DNA of 64,000 nt from JAKAAZ01 sp963817855. Lineage in GTDB: Bacteria; Acidobacteriota; Terriglobia; Terriglobales; Acidobacteriaceae. The notes beneath the pieces are model-generated. The model had not been told where the DNA came from. It saw nothing but the letters and a program-made list of their open reading frames with translations, and did not search any database. Of this stretch, positions 42,035-51,754 are shown piece by piece (positions within the stretch are counted from its first letter, which is position 1; each line of letters starts with the position of its first letter). Both the position numbers and the translations under genes were made by a program. The stretch covers positions 372,001 to 436,000 of the forward strand of contig CAWFQA010000002.1 of assembly GCA_963817855.1 (NCBI GenBank). The letters run 5' to 3'.

Positions 42035-45000
42035 ATGAAAAAGCAAATCTTCACGGCCACGTTGGCCGTAGTGGCGATGGTATTTTCGTTTCTTCCGTTC
42101 GCATCGCTCGCGCAACAAGCCACGACCTCGCTCACCGGTGTTGTCACCGATCCAAGCGGCGGAGTTTTGCCGGGGGCTGCCGTCACCATCACACGCCAGG
42201 CAACCGGCCAAACCCTGACAACCACAACGAATGCGCGCGGCGAGTATCAGTTCTCCCAACTCACGCCCGGAACCTGGACGATTACCATTAGCGCCACGGG
42301 GTTCGCCAATCAAACCAAAGTGGCTGCCCTCTTAGTCAGCAAGCCTGCCACTATTCCGTTCACAATGTCCGTTCAAGCCATCACGCAAACGGTGAACGTG
42401 TCGGCGGAAACTGAGACCCTGAACACGACGGATGCTTCGCTGGGCAATGCTATTAACAACCGCACCATCCAATCGTTGCCGATGGAAGATCGCAACGTGC
42501 CTGATCTCCTTAGTTTGCAACCTGGCGTTTTATACCTCGGTCATGCGATCGATCCACTCAGCGATAGCCGAACTGGCACTGTCAACGGCGTTCGCTCCGA
42601 TCAAAACAACGTCACTATGGATGGACTCGACGATAACGACCAGAAACAAGGCCTGGCCTTCACCGGCATTCTCCGCGAAACGCTGGATTCCATCGATGAG
42701 TTCCGCGTCACCACCGGCCTCGCGAACTCCGATCAGGGCCGTTCCGCGGGCGCCCAGATTAATCTCGTCACTAAAAGCGGCACCGACCAATTCCATGGCG
42801 CTGCCTATGAGTACAACCGCAACACCAGCACCGCTTCGAACGACTGGTTCAATAAGAACGCCGAGCTCTCCAGCGGCTTGCCGAATATTCCCGGGAAATA
42901 TATCCGCAACACTTTTGGAGGCGATCTGGGTGGCCCGATCAAGAAGCAGAAACTCTTCTTCTTCGGCAACTATGAAGCTTCCCATATCCGCGAAAATGCC
43001 CAGGTGCAGCACGAAGTTCCCACCGCCTCTCTGATGTCCGGTAACATCATCTATCAGAGTGGAGGCGTCAACGTCACCCAGACTCCCGCCCAGGTAGCCG
43101 CAACGGACCCGAACTGTTTTGGCAACGGCACCTGCCCCTGGGGCCCAGGTGAAGACCCGAACATGCTCGCGTACTTGAATCAGTATCCCGTCGCCAATGG
43201 AGCAGCGCTGGGCGACGGATTGAACCTGGGCTCCTACAGCTTCTCCTCGCCCAACCCGCAAAATCTCAATACCTCGATCGTGCGCCTGGATTGGAATCCC
43301 ACGGCGCATCACCAATTATTCTTCCGCGGCGATCTGCAGGACGACACCACGGACGATCCAATTCAGTTCCCCGGTCAACCTCCGACGTATGTCATCCGGG
43401 ACAATTCCAAGGGCCTCGGCGCCGGCGACACCTGGGAAATCACCAACAACCTGGTCAACGATTTTCGCTACGGTTATGTCCGTCAGGGCTATAGCCAGGC
43501 CGGATCCGGCTGCGGGGCGTATGTGTATTGGTTCCGCACCTTGTCCACGCTCACGCCGGACACTTGCTCCACCATCGTCCACGTGCCCGTACAGAACTTT
43601 ATCGACAACGTCAGCTGGACGCATGGGAACCACACCGTCTCATTCGGTGGTGACCTTCGCCTGATCACCAACTATTCCAGTTCCGACCTCACTTCCTATG
43701 GCTACGCCGACGGCAACATTCAATGGCTGGCAGGTGGAGGAGCCATTGCCGGCACTGGCGGCAGTCTCGATCCCGGCGCCTTCGGCCAGCCTCCTGTCGA
43801 CTCCGGCGATGCCACCACCTATAGCGAAGTCGTTGGGATGATGACCGGCGTGATTGCTTTTATCCAGGGGCAGTACAACTTCACCGTGCAACCCGGCGGC
43901 AAAACCGGCAATACCAGCGCGGCAGGTGCTCCCGTCACGCTGAACTACTACAACAAGGAATTCGAGTATTACGTTCAGGACCAGTGGAGAATCTATCCCA
44001 ATGCGACGCTGACCCTCGGACTTCGTCAGGTGCTCTTGCAGCCGCCCTATGAAACTCATGGCCAGCAACTGCAGCCGACCGTCGACACCCATCAGTGGTT
44101 CGAGAATCGCGTCAACGGAATGCACCAGGGCATTACCGACCAGCCAGACCTCGTCTTCGCGCCTTCCGGCAAGGCGAATGGCAAGTCTTCCTACTGGAAC
44201 ATGCAGTACACCAATTTCGCTCCCCGCGTGGCGCTGGTCGTTGCGCCCAACAGCAAGACCTCCATCCGCATCGGTGGCGGCATGTACTATGACCACTTTG
44301 GCGAAGGCATCGTCGATACCTTTGCTCAATATGGTTCTTTCGGATTAACTACCTCGATTTCCAACCCGGCCGGCCAGTACTCAGTGGACGCTGCGCCGCG
44401 CTTTACCAGCGTAACTGCGGTTCCGCCGCTATCCGGAGTTTCGATTCCATCCGTCATCCAATATCCGTACACGCCGCCGAATAACGTGAATACCGGCCTC
44501 GCCATCACGTGGGGCGTCGACAACAAAATCAAGACCCCATATACGATCGCGTTTGACACGTCCATTCAACGTGAACTTCCGCATGGATTTTCGGTTGAGG
44601 GGGACTACGTCGGTACATTCGGCCGTCACCTGCTACAACAGAACGACATTGCTACACCGCTCGACCTGGTCGATCCCAAATCCGGCATGGACTACTTTGA
44701 AGCGGCCAAGCTACTGTCGATTGCGACCTATGCCGGCGCCACCACCGTGCAGCCCATCGCATATTGGGAAGACATGTTCCCCTACCTTGCATACGGCGGG
44801 CAGAGCGCAACCCAGAACATCTACACCAACATTTACCAGCCCAACGCAGTCGTTGGAAACGACTCTTATGCTCTGGTTCAGCTCGACGCCTATTGCGACC
44901 CTAGTAACGGCGGTCTTGGCTGCGGCCCGTACGAAGACGCCAATGGCAATGTCACCACGCGTTACTACCAACGGCAGTTCTCATCGCTCTATGCCTGGTC

Positions 45001-45814
45001 TTCCATAGGGAACAGCAGTTATAACGCGCTGCAGTTAACGGCCCGGAAGGTCACGTCCTCGGGCTTCTCCTTTAACTTCAGCTACACGTTCTCCAACGCA
45101 ATCGACATGGGATCGGATACGGAACGCGCCAGCGAGTTCACCACCAATAGCTTCAGCTTTATTACCAATGCCTTCAACCCTAAGTCGAATCGAGCTACTT
45201 CCGATTTCGATACACGCCACCTGCTGACTGGTAATTTCATCTATCCGTTTCCCTTTGGCCGCGGCAGGCGCTTCGGCGCGGAGTCCAACGGCGTCACTAA
45301 CGCCATCCTAGGTGGGTGGACATTGTCGGGTGTCACTCGCTGGTCCAGCGGACTGCCCTTCAGCATTCTCCCGCCGCTCAGCTATGCCACCGACTATCAG
45401 CAAAACACTCCCGCTGTAGTCACCGGCCCGATCAAGGTTCATAAGCACTTTGTTTCGGGTGGGCTGCCACAGGTGTTCGCGGATCCCGATTCGCTCAATA
45501 ACGGCATCGCCGTAGGTCACCCGCTGCGCTATCCTTACCCGGGCGAAGGTGGCAGCCGCAACGCGTTCCGCGGAGACGGCTATTTTGAGCAGGATGCCAG
45601 CCTCTTCAAGGTATGGAATACGTTCCGCAATCAGACACTTCGATTTGGATGGGATGTGTTCAACGTATCGAATTCCTCCCGCTTTGACACCAGCTCCATC
45701 AGCAGCCTGGGCGGCCTCAACACCCAGGTCACCAGCGGCGCGGGCTTCGGAATATACAGCTCGTCACTCGTTCAGACGCGCAAACAGCAATTCTCACTGC
45801 GATACGATTTCTAA
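42035..45814 (+). CDS. TonB-dependent receptor 2 (Oar-like)
   Basis: A 1259-residue outer-membrane receptor with GGGAGG before the ATG and a signal peptide to ~26 (SLAQQ). A carboxypeptidase-regulatory beta-sandwich (~30-110, GVVTDPSGGVLPGAAVTI) is followed by the plug domain (~125-260, GVRSDQNNVTMDGLDDND, SAGAQINLVTKSGTDQFHGA) and the large barrel ending QFSLRYDF with the terminal Phe. This type is expanded in Acidobacteriota and is thought to import large oligosaccharides with TonB-ExbBD. The divergent GH3-GH39 operon suggests a xylan- or hemicellulose-derived ligand. It is intact, unlike receptor 1, and has its own terminator. Confidence 0.94.
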   Translation: MKKQIFTATLAVVAMVFSFLPFASLAQQATTSLTGVVTDPSGGVLPGAAVTITRQATGQTLTTTTNARGEYQFSQLTPGTWTITISATGFANQTKVAALLVSKPATIPFTMSVQAITQTVNVSAETETLNTTDASLGNAINNRTIQSLPMEDRNVPDLLSLQPGVLYLGHAIDPLSDSRTGTVNGVRSDQNNVTMDGLDDNDQKQGLAFTGILRETLDSIDEFRVTTGLANSDQGRSAGAQINLVTKSGTDQFHGAAYEYNRNTSTASNDWFNKNAELSSGLPNIPGKYIRNTFGGDLGGPIKKQKLFFFGNYEASHIRENAQVQHEVPTASLMSGNIIYQSGGVNVTQTPAQVAATDPNCFGNGTCPWGPGEDPNMLAYLNQYPVANGAALGDGLNLGSYSFSSPNPQNLNTSIVRLDWNPTAHHQLFFRGDLQDDTTDDPIQFPGQPPTYVIRDNSKGLGAGDTWEITNNLVNDFRYGYVRQGYSQAGSGCGAYVYWFRTLSTLTPDTCSTIVHVPVQNFIDNVSWTHGNHTVSFGGDLRLITNYSSSDLTSYGYADGNIQWLAGGGAIAGTGGSLDPGAFGQPPVDSGDATTYSEVVGMMTGVIAFIQGQYNFTVQPGGKTGNTSAAGAPVTLNYYNKEFEYYVQDQWRIYPNATLTLGLRQVLLQPPYETHGQQLQPTVDTHQWFENRVNGMHQGITDQPDLVFAPSGKANGKSSYWNMQYTNFAPRVALVVAPNSKTSIRIGGGMYYDHFGEGIVDTFAQYGSFGLTTSISNPAGQYSVDAAPRFTSVTAVPPLSGVSIPSVIQYPYTPPNNVNTGLAITWGVDNKIKTPYTIAFDTSIQRELPHGFSVEGDYVGTFGRHLLQQNDIATPLDLVDPKSGMDYFEAAKLLSIATYAGATTVQPIAYWEDMFPYLAYGGQSATQNIYTNIYQPNAVVGNDSYALVQLDAYCDPSNGGLGCGPYEDANGNVTTRYYQRQFSSLYAWSSIGNSSYNALQLTARKVTSSGFSFNFSYTFSNAIDMGSDTERASEFTTNSFSFITNAFNPKSNRATSDFDTRHLLTGNFIYPFPFGRGRRFGAESNGVTNAILGGWTLSGVTRWSSGLPFSILPPLSYATDYQQNTPAVVTGPIKVHKHFVSGGLPQVFADPDSLNNGIAVGHPLRYPYPGEGGSRNAFRGDGYFEQDASLFKVWNTFRNQTLRFGWDVFNVSNSSRFDTSSISSLGGLNTQVTSGAGFGIYSSSLVQTRKQQFSLRYDF

Positions 45815-45829
45815 AACTCGCTTGACTAC

Positions 45830-45865
45830 TGCCGGGAATCCCGACGGATTCCCGGCATTTTCTTT
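45830..45865 (+). terminator. Intrinsic terminator of TonB receptor 2
   Basis: TGCCGGGAATCC, loop CGAC, then the exact complement (12-bp stem, 45830-45857), followed by TTTTCTTT. It starts 16 bases after the stop codon. Confidence 0.93.
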
Positions 45866-45986
45866 GCTCGTCAGATTCGCGGAACCCTAAAAGGAAATCG
45901 CCACCGTCCCGCTGCCACCTTACTTCTGCAAATTTCGAGTATGCTGAACATTCCTGGTTTTCCGCAATTTCGCCTCTAGGTACATC

Positions 45987-46976
45987 ATGAAAGCTATTTC
46001 CCTTGATCTGGGCGGCTCCCACGTCACTCTGGCGATCGTGGAGGATGACAGAATCCTCCTGTCGCAGGAAATTTCCGTCGACGCCGGCGGCGAACTTCTG
46101 CCGCTTCTGCCGCGCTTCAAATCCATCGTCTACGACATGCTCGCGAAGCTGAGTGTTCCGGTCGAAGACTGCATTGGTGTCGCTATGGGCTGCGCCGCGA
46201 TGGTCGATCGAACCACCGGCCATGTGCTCTCCACCAACGGCAAATTCGAAGATTCTCCCCGCATCGATCTTCCTGAGTGGAGCCTCAAGGATTTCGGCCT
46301 GCCCTTTGCGCTCGAAAATGATGCCCGCATGGCCTTGTTGGGCGAATGGTATGCCGGCGCGGCGAAAGGTGCGGATGATGTCGTCATGATCACCCTCGGC
46401 ACCGGCATCGGCGGCGCCGCCATGGCCGGCGGCAAGGTCTACCGCACCAAACAGGTGCAGGGCGGCTGTCTGGGTGGGCATATCCCCGCACTATTTACCG
46501 GCAGAAAATGTACCTGCGGCGGCTTTGGATGTATGGAAGCGGAAGCCTCCGGATGGGCCTTGCCATTGATCGCCCGCGAGTGGCCCGGGTTTGAACAAAG
46601 CCGACTCGCAGCGCTCGACCGCATCGATTTTCGCGCGCTATTTGAGCTGGCACGCGAAGGCGATCTCGCGGCTATCGGCGTGCGCGATCGCTGTCTGCAC
46701 GTCTGGGCCTGCGGAACCGTCGGCCTGATCCACGCCTACGGTCCGGAGCTAGTTGTCTTTGGCGGCGGCGTCATGCGCAGCGGCGATATTATTCTTCCCT
46801 ACATCCGCGATTACGCCGGCAAGTATTCCTGGACGCCAAGCGGACCGGTGAGAATTCTCCCCGCCGCGTTAGGAAACCACGCTGGACTCCTGGGAGCAAT
46901 CCCGCTGCTCACCGACGCTGCCTCAACCCCACGCGTTAGCGCTGGTTCGGCGCGGCAGCACGCACATAGGCCTTGA
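45987..46976 (+). CDS. ROK-family sugar kinase, ExGH motif altered
   Basis: A 329-residue ROK protein without a DNA-binding domain, hence a kinase and not a repressor. It has the ATP phosphate motif SLDLGGSHVTLAIV, the catalytic Asp in FALENDARMALLGEW, the second phosphate motif ITLGTGIGGAAMAGG, and the zinc motif CTCGGFGCMEAEASG. The ExGH motif that helps bind sugar reads CLGGH here, with Leu in place of Glu, so sugar preference may differ from glucose or mannose. The convergent partner encodes a mannose-6-phosphate isomerase, which suggests mannose or fructose. Its last 41 bases overlap that gene's end. AGGT precedes the ATG. Confidence 0.87.
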   Translation: MKAISLDLGGSHVTLAIVEDDRILLSQEISVDAGGELLPLLPRFKSIVYDMLAKLSVPVEDCIGVAMGCAAMVDRTTGHVLSTNGKFEDSPRIDLPEWSLKDFGLPFALENDARMALLGEWYAGAAKGADDVVMITLGTGIGGAAMAGGKVYRTKQVQGGCLGGHIPALFTGRKCTCGGFGCMEAEASGWALPLIAREWPGFEQSRLAALDRIDFRALFELAREGDLAAIGVRDRCLHVWACGTVGLIHAYGPELVVFGGGVMRSGDIILPYIRDYAGKYSWTPSGPVRILPAALGNHAGLLGAIPLLTDAASTPRVSAGSARQHAHRP

Positions 46977-48699
46977 TGGTCGCCAATGAAGACGCCGCCT
47001 CTCCAACAGGCGAGATGCGATATCTCCCCACCGCTGCCGGAACAATAAAAGTCTCCGCATAGTGCACCACGAACGGCTCGAATGCGTCGCTCGGGCTTTC
47101 CACCACGACCTGCTCGCCCTCCACCAGGTTCAGCACGTTTAGGTTTCTCTGGGTATTATGCTCAACCGGCACTGTGAACCAATGCCGGCGCGTCTCAATG
47201 AACTCCGACTTATACAGGCCCGTCGATTCCTCGCGCCATCCCGGCCCGCTTGCGATCGGCCGCACACAATTCACCAGATTCGTTCGCACCCATTCCGTCG
47301 TCCGGTCCCACTGGATATTGGCGATGCCATAGTCCAGGTGGATGGGCCGCGGCTTTCCGTCCAGGTCCAGCCGATCCCAATCCCACAACTTGAACGTAAA
47401 AATATACGGCGTCGCGCTGATCTCCAGCACCATTCCATTCTTTCCAGAACAATGAATCGTGCCCGCTGGAATAGAAAAGTGCGAGTGCTTTTCGACCGGC
47501 CACGTATTCACATATGTTTCCGCCGGAAAAGTATGCTCACCGGTCTGAGCCATCCGTAAATCCTGCTCCATCTGCGCGCGATCGATTCCCTCTTTCAGTC
47601 CCAGATAGACCACCGCGCCCGGTTCGGCATCCAGCAGGTAATAGCTTTCATCCTGTGTGAATGTCAGCCCAAATTTTTCACGGATAAATGCTGTCAGCGG
47701 ATGCACCTGGAGCGACAGATTGCCGCCGTCTACCGTATCGAGAAAATCGAATCGAATCGGAAATTCCGCGCCAAATCGCTCGTAGATTTCCGCGCCCAAC
47801 AAATCCTCTGGATGTTGATGCACCAGCGTGAGCGCCGGCAATTCCACTGCCCGCGAACCAAATCCCAATCGCAGACTATTTTCTTCCGGCACGCAATCGA
47901 AACACCAGGCAAAATTCGGCGGCTCCTTCGGCAAATCGAAATGCCGCCGCATCCATTCCCCACCCCAGGGTCCCGGGTCGAAGAACGGCACCACGCGAAA
48001 CGGACGCGCACAAGTCTTCTTCAAGCCCGCCCGATACAGTTCGCCGGCAATCGTCCGCGGATCATGCGGAATATTTGTGTCGAGAAAAAAATCGATCTGC
48101 TCGAAATTTTCCTGGCGAACGCGATCCGCAGCCCGCCAATCAATAAAGAACGCTCGCTTATACAATTCCCGCGCTGGCGCTTCGGCATTGTTCGCGCCTA
48201 GGTTGCCAATCTGATGCGCCCGCTGCCGGCGCTGAATCTCCCATCGCGCCAGGTCCGCATAGACGAGAACGTCCCATGTCTGCGCAATCTGCGCCGCGCC
48301 CGTTCCCAGCACCACCACCAAGCCGTTGCCGTGGGCACGCACCTGTGCACGCAGTTTCTCGACCCGCTTCGCGGAAAGAAAATCCGCCATCGTCCAGGGC
48401 TGCATTTTCGCAAACACAGGATCATCGCCTAACGTGTCCGCGAATTGCGTTTCCAGTACGTTCGCGTCTTTCAACGCGTCCGCCGCTAGCACCACAGCCT
48501 CGGGCTGCAATCTCGACACCAGTTCGCGTTCGATCTCTGCAAGATCCACGCCGGGATAACACTCGATCACCAATACAGATCGCTCGCGGCCGCTCACCGC
48601 TGTCTTCACCGCATCGGCAATCGCCTGCCAATCGGCAGCGCAATCCTCATCCCGCTGCGTCACCTGCACCAGCGGGAATTTGTCGTAGTTTGACTTCAT
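46936..48699 (-). CDS. Class I mannose-6-phosphate isomerase with extra N-terminal domain
   Basis: A 587-residue protein. Residues ~250-587 are a type I phosphomannose isomerase cupin: NLSLQVHPLT (zinc ligands), QDESYYLLDAEPGA, FSIPAGTIHCSG and EISATPYIFTFKLWDWDR. Residues 1-~210 form an added alpha/beta domain, SVLVIECYPGVDLAEIERELVSRL, that looks like a nucleoside-kinase-type P-loop fold but lacks a proper GxxGxGK(S/T), so it is probably non-catalytic. It converts mannose-6-P to fructose-6-P. It lies 34 bases after the GH42 gene, suggesting that sugars released by that enzyme or a partner enter here. Confidence 0.85.
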   Translation of the reverse strand: MKSNYDKFPLVQVTQRDEDCAADWQAIADAVKTAVSGRERSVLVIECYPGVDLAEIERELVSRLQPEAVVLAADALKDANVLETQFADTLGDDPVFAKMQPWTMADFLSAKRVEKLRAQVRAHGNGLVVVLGTGAAQIAQTWDVLVYADLARWEIQRRQRAHQIGNLGANNAEAPARELYKRAFFIDWRAADRVRQENFEQIDFFLDTNIPHDPRTIAGELYRAGLKKTCARPFRVVPFFDPGPWGGEWMRRHFDLPKEPPNFAWCFDCVPEENSLRLGFGSRAVELPALTLVHQHPEDLLGAEIYERFGAEFPIRFDFLDTVDGGNLSLQVHPLTAFIREKFGLTFTQDESYYLLDAEPGAVVYLGLKEGIDRAQMEQDLRMAQTGEHTFPAETYVNTWPVEKHSHFSIPAGTIHCSGKNGMVLEISATPYIFTFKLWDWDRLDLDGKPRPIHLDYGIANIQWDRTTEWVRTNLVNCVRPIASGPGWREESTGLYKSEFIETRRHWFTVPVEHNTQRNLNVLNLVEGEQVVVESPSDAFEPFVVHYAETFIVPAAVGRYRISPVGEAASSLATIKAYVRAAAPNQR

Positions 48700-48733
48700 C
48701 GTCGATTTCGGCTGGTTGGGCGATTCTTCTCGT

Positions 48734-50899
48734 TTAGGGTTTCGTCGCTTTCAGAATTGTGACAGCCCCGGCCTTCATGTTGACGGCGGCCAACGTGCGA
48801 CCATTTTCCTCGGTCACAGGTACTGTCTCTCCCGTCATTGTATCGACAACTTCATAGTCGCCAAGAAAGCTGACGACAGCCTTTTGTGCGTCGCCCCAAT
48901 TGGTGAGCACCGCGGCCAGTCCATCCCGCCGCACCATCCCGCGAAACATGATTTCGCGCGAGCCCTGCGTCAGCGAAACCGGTTGATGACTCGCGACCGC
49001 CAGCGTAGGCGCAACGATCCATTGCTGCACAACCGGATTGAATCGCAAATCGTACGCCAGCGACACCGCCGACTCAAAATAGAACACCTGTCCTTTGCCA
49101 TAAGCGTGTTTCACTTCAAATGGTTTACCATCCTGCGTGCGCAGAACCAGCTCGGCGCCTTTCAACTCCAGCGGCAGTCTCCACAGTTCCCCGCCCTCTT
49201 CATTCTCCGCTGTCACGGAGTAGGGATGATCCGGCTGTAGCGGATACAAATCCATCGCCTCCACACCGAACAAGTCCCTCATTCCTCCGGGAATCGTCGG
49301 GCGAATCGTCCCGGTTGCGTTCTTCCACCCAGTCAGCCCGTCCGCCCACAGAGTTCCGCCCTGACGCACGTAGGTCTTCAGCGCCGCAACCGCCGCATCG
49401 TCCAGCGCGTACGAATAGGGAATATATAGTACGTCATACTTCTGCAGTTCGCCGCGCTTCAACTGATCGAGATCGACAAAATCTGTGGGAACATGCGCTC
49501 GATGCAGCGCCAGATAACAGCCTCTCAGAGATTCCTGCACTTCATCCGTGCGATGCTGCGACCTTCCATCCAGGCTCATCAGCACCTGCGCCTCGCGGTT
49601 ATACAGGATGGCGACCTTCGCCGCCTGTGGATGCGCTTCGTTGAGCCACGGATTTTTCTCGAGCGCCTCCGCAATCGATTTCACCGCCGCTACCCGCACC
49701 GATGGAGTTCCATCGAGGCTCACCAGCGACCACTCCCCTGCCTCCGTTTCTGACACGCGCGGATTCCATAGCCAGAAGATCACCGCACGGGCGCCCGCAC
49801 CATACGAGTCCCACACCCAGCGCGTCAAATCTCCCGGCGTCTCGGTTAACGCGAATCTGCCTGTATATGCGACCGGCCCACCTTGCAATTCGGTCACCCA
49901 CAGCGGCTTCTTCGGCTCTGCCGCGCTGGCCCCCGCCATCAGGTCCAGCCGATAGGCATACAGTTCGCCGTAATCTTTTTCCGGCGTCGTGGGCTCCATC
50001 GTCCAATGCATCGACACGCCCACAATGTCCTGGAGCTTTTTCTCCATCCACGCATCCTGTCCCGCCGTATCGCCGATCGGACGCGTCACATTAAAATGCA
50101 CAGGATGGTTCGGATCGATCGCCAGCACTTGCTGCCTGACCCAGTCCAGCTCGTCGATCAGATTGTCGATGTTAAACGCTCTCCAGTCGATCACAGCGTT
50201 GTAGTCGGTCCAGTAATTCTTCAGCTGTGCGTCGGTGATGGTGGCATCCGAAAACTGCTTCAGAGGATGGAACCAAACACGATTCAAATTCCGCACAGTC
50301 CCATATTTCGTCTGCAGCCAGTCTCCAAAAGCGCGAAAGGTCGCCGGCTCGGTATCGTACTTCGCCGGCTCATTCATCAATAACCATGCGCCTTGCGCCG
50401 GATTATTCTTGTACCGCCCGACGACCTTCCTTAAATAAATTTCTGCCGCAGCGCGATTCGCCGGATCGTTCAAATTTACACGGTTGTGATAGAACGTCGT
50501 TTTGCCTGCCCATCCCGGCGGATCTTCTGGACACAATGTCGCTGCAATCTGGATTCCGTTCTTCGCCGCAGCATCATAGATCCAGTCGTAGCGGCTGAAG
50601 TCCCACACACCGGGCACTCGCTCCACATCGTCCCAGATCACAAAAATGCGCACCACCGTCATACCGGTCGCGTGCATCGCTTTGAATTGCTTTTCGACAT
50701 ACGCTTGCGTGTCGGTGCGATTTAGAAAGTACTCCGCTCCAATGCGCAATTGTGCCGTCAATTCCGCCAGCTTCGCCTGCCGTGCCGCACTCATCTGCAC
50801 CGGCGTCGCCGCGAAACAAACCGCGCTGAATAGCATCATCCCAATCAACATGCAGACCCAGCACCACAGCTTCAAAACGCTCTTCGGCCCAATCGTCAT
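48734..50899 (-). CDS. GH42-like beta-galactosidase, exported
   Basis: A 721-residue protein with a signal peptide (KLWCWVCMLIGMMLFSAVCFA). The clan GH-A barrel runs to ~400, with the acid/base Glu in GAWLLMNEPAKYD and the nucleophile in PLWVTELQGGPVAYTG. A trimerisation-like alpha/beta domain follows (YDVLYIPYSYALDDAAVAAL, VRQGGTLWADGLTGW), then a small beta domain. This is the order of GH42. Most GH42 enzymes are cytoplasmic; export suggests attack on galactans or galacto-oligosaccharides in the periplasm. The ATG at 50899 has AAAGG upstream, one codon after a GTG. Confidence 0.8.
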   Translation of the reverse strand: MTIGPKSVLKLWCWVCMLIGMMLFSAVCFAATPVQMSAARQAKLAELTAQLRIGAEYFLNRTDTQAYVEKQFKAMHATGMTVVRIFVIWDDVERVPGVWDFSRYDWIYDAAAKNGIQIAATLCPEDPPGWAGKTTFYHNRVNLNDPANRAAAEIYLRKVVGRYKNNPAQGAWLLMNEPAKYDTEPATFRAFGDWLQTKYGTVRNLNRVWFHPLKQFSDATITDAQLKNYWTDYNAVIDWRAFNIDNLIDELDWVRQQVLAIDPNHPVHFNVTRPIGDTAGQDAWMEKKLQDIVGVSMHWTMEPTTPEKDYGELYAYRLDLMAGASAAEPKKPLWVTELQGGPVAYTGRFALTETPGDLTRWVWDSYGAGARAVIFWLWNPRVSETEAGEWSLVSLDGTPSVRVAAVKSIAEALEKNPWLNEAHPQAAKVAILYNREAQVLMSLDGRSQHRTDEVQESLRGCYLALHRAHVPTDFVDLDQLKRGELQKYDVLYIPYSYALDDAAVAALKTYVRQGGTLWADGLTGWKNATGTIRPTIPGGMRDLFGVEAMDLYPLQPDHPYSVTAENEEGGELWRLPLELKGAELVLRTQDGKPFEVKHAYGKGQVFYFESAVSLAYDLRFNPVVQQWIVAPTLAVASHQPVSLTQGSREIMFRGMVRRDGLAAVLTNWGDAQKAVVSFLGDYEVVDTMTGETVPVTEENGRTLAAVNMKAGAVTILKATKP

Positions 50900-51019
50900 C
50901 ACGACTGCCTTTCGAGTTCTTTCTAAACTTCATTGCTTGTTCTTGGTTACCGTACCACGCTGCAGCTAACAAATCTTTCCTTCTCTCGGCTATGTAAACT
51001 TGGTATTCAAGCCTGCGCC

Positions 51020-51754
51020 ATGGATCCCGACCGCCTCTTCGTCATTCTCGTATCGACGCGAAACCCTCTCAACATCGGGGCCGCCGCGCGTGCCATGTGC
51101 AACTTCGGATTCCGTCAGCTGCGGCTGGTGCATCCATACGATCCTGCATTTCACGAGGCTCGTTCTGCCGTTGGAGCATCCTCGATCCTGACACAAGCCA
51201 AGGTTTTCGCAACCGTCGCCGAAGCCGTCGCGGACTGCACGCTCATCGTCGGCACCACCGCCATCGGCCATCGACAACCTCAACATCCTCTGCACCTCTT
51301 GAAAGATGGCGCGCTTTCGATCCTGCAAGAACTCGCCGCGCCTCCTAGCCACCCCTCGCGAGTCGCAATCTTATTTGGCTCAGAAAAAGTTGGCTTATCC
51401 AACCAGGATCTCAGCCACTGTCATTGGCTGATGCATATTCCAACTGGCAACGAACAAGAGTCCATGAACCTTGGTCAGGCGGTTGCGGTCTGCCTGTATG
51501 AGCTCGCGCGAGAAGCAGCCACCCCCATTCCCATCCTAGACACATCGCGTGCCTCAGCGGAGGGAGTGGAGCGCCTCACCATGGTGCTATGCGAGGCGCT
51601 GCAGGCCAGCGAGTACATGGACGCGCAGTGCCTCGACTCAAAAGAAGAGAATATTCGTCGCATGCTGCGACGCATGGGGCTCTCGAGCGAAGACGCCGCC
51701 ACGTGGCTCGGGATGTTGCGGCAAATCCTTTGGAAGCTGCGCGCGAAGAACTAA
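51020..51754 (+). CDS. trmJ: tRNA (cytidine/uridine-2'-O-)-methyltransferase, TrmJ type
   Basis: A 244-residue SPOUT methyltransferase. The start MDPDRLFVILVSTRNPLNIGAAARAM is the family's RNA-contact motif; GSEKVGLSNQDL and PTGNEQESMNLGQAVAVCLYE form the S-adenosylmethionine knot. A C-terminal ~75-residue helical extension matches TrmJ, which methylates position 32 of tRNA. The ATG at 51020 fits the family; the frame continues upstream without a ribosome site. It diverges from the GH42 gene by 120 bases and overlaps the stop of the convergent permease by four bases. Confidence 0.9.
   Translation: MDPDRLFVILVSTRNPLNIGAAARAMCNFGFRQLRLVHPYDPAFHEARSAVGASSILTQAKVFATVAEAVADCTLIVGTTAIGHRQPQHPLHLLKDGALSILQELAAPPSHPSRVAILFGSEKVGLSNQDLSHCHWLMHIPTGNEQESMNLGQAVAVCLYELAREAATPIPILDTSRASAEGVERLTMVLCEALQASEYMDAQCLDSKEENIRRMLRRMGLSSEDAATWLGMLRQILWKLRAKN

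Noticed and set aside
48980..48990. A second AACCGGTT-type palindrome
   Set aside because: It lies inside the GH42 coding sequence and has no promoter around it.
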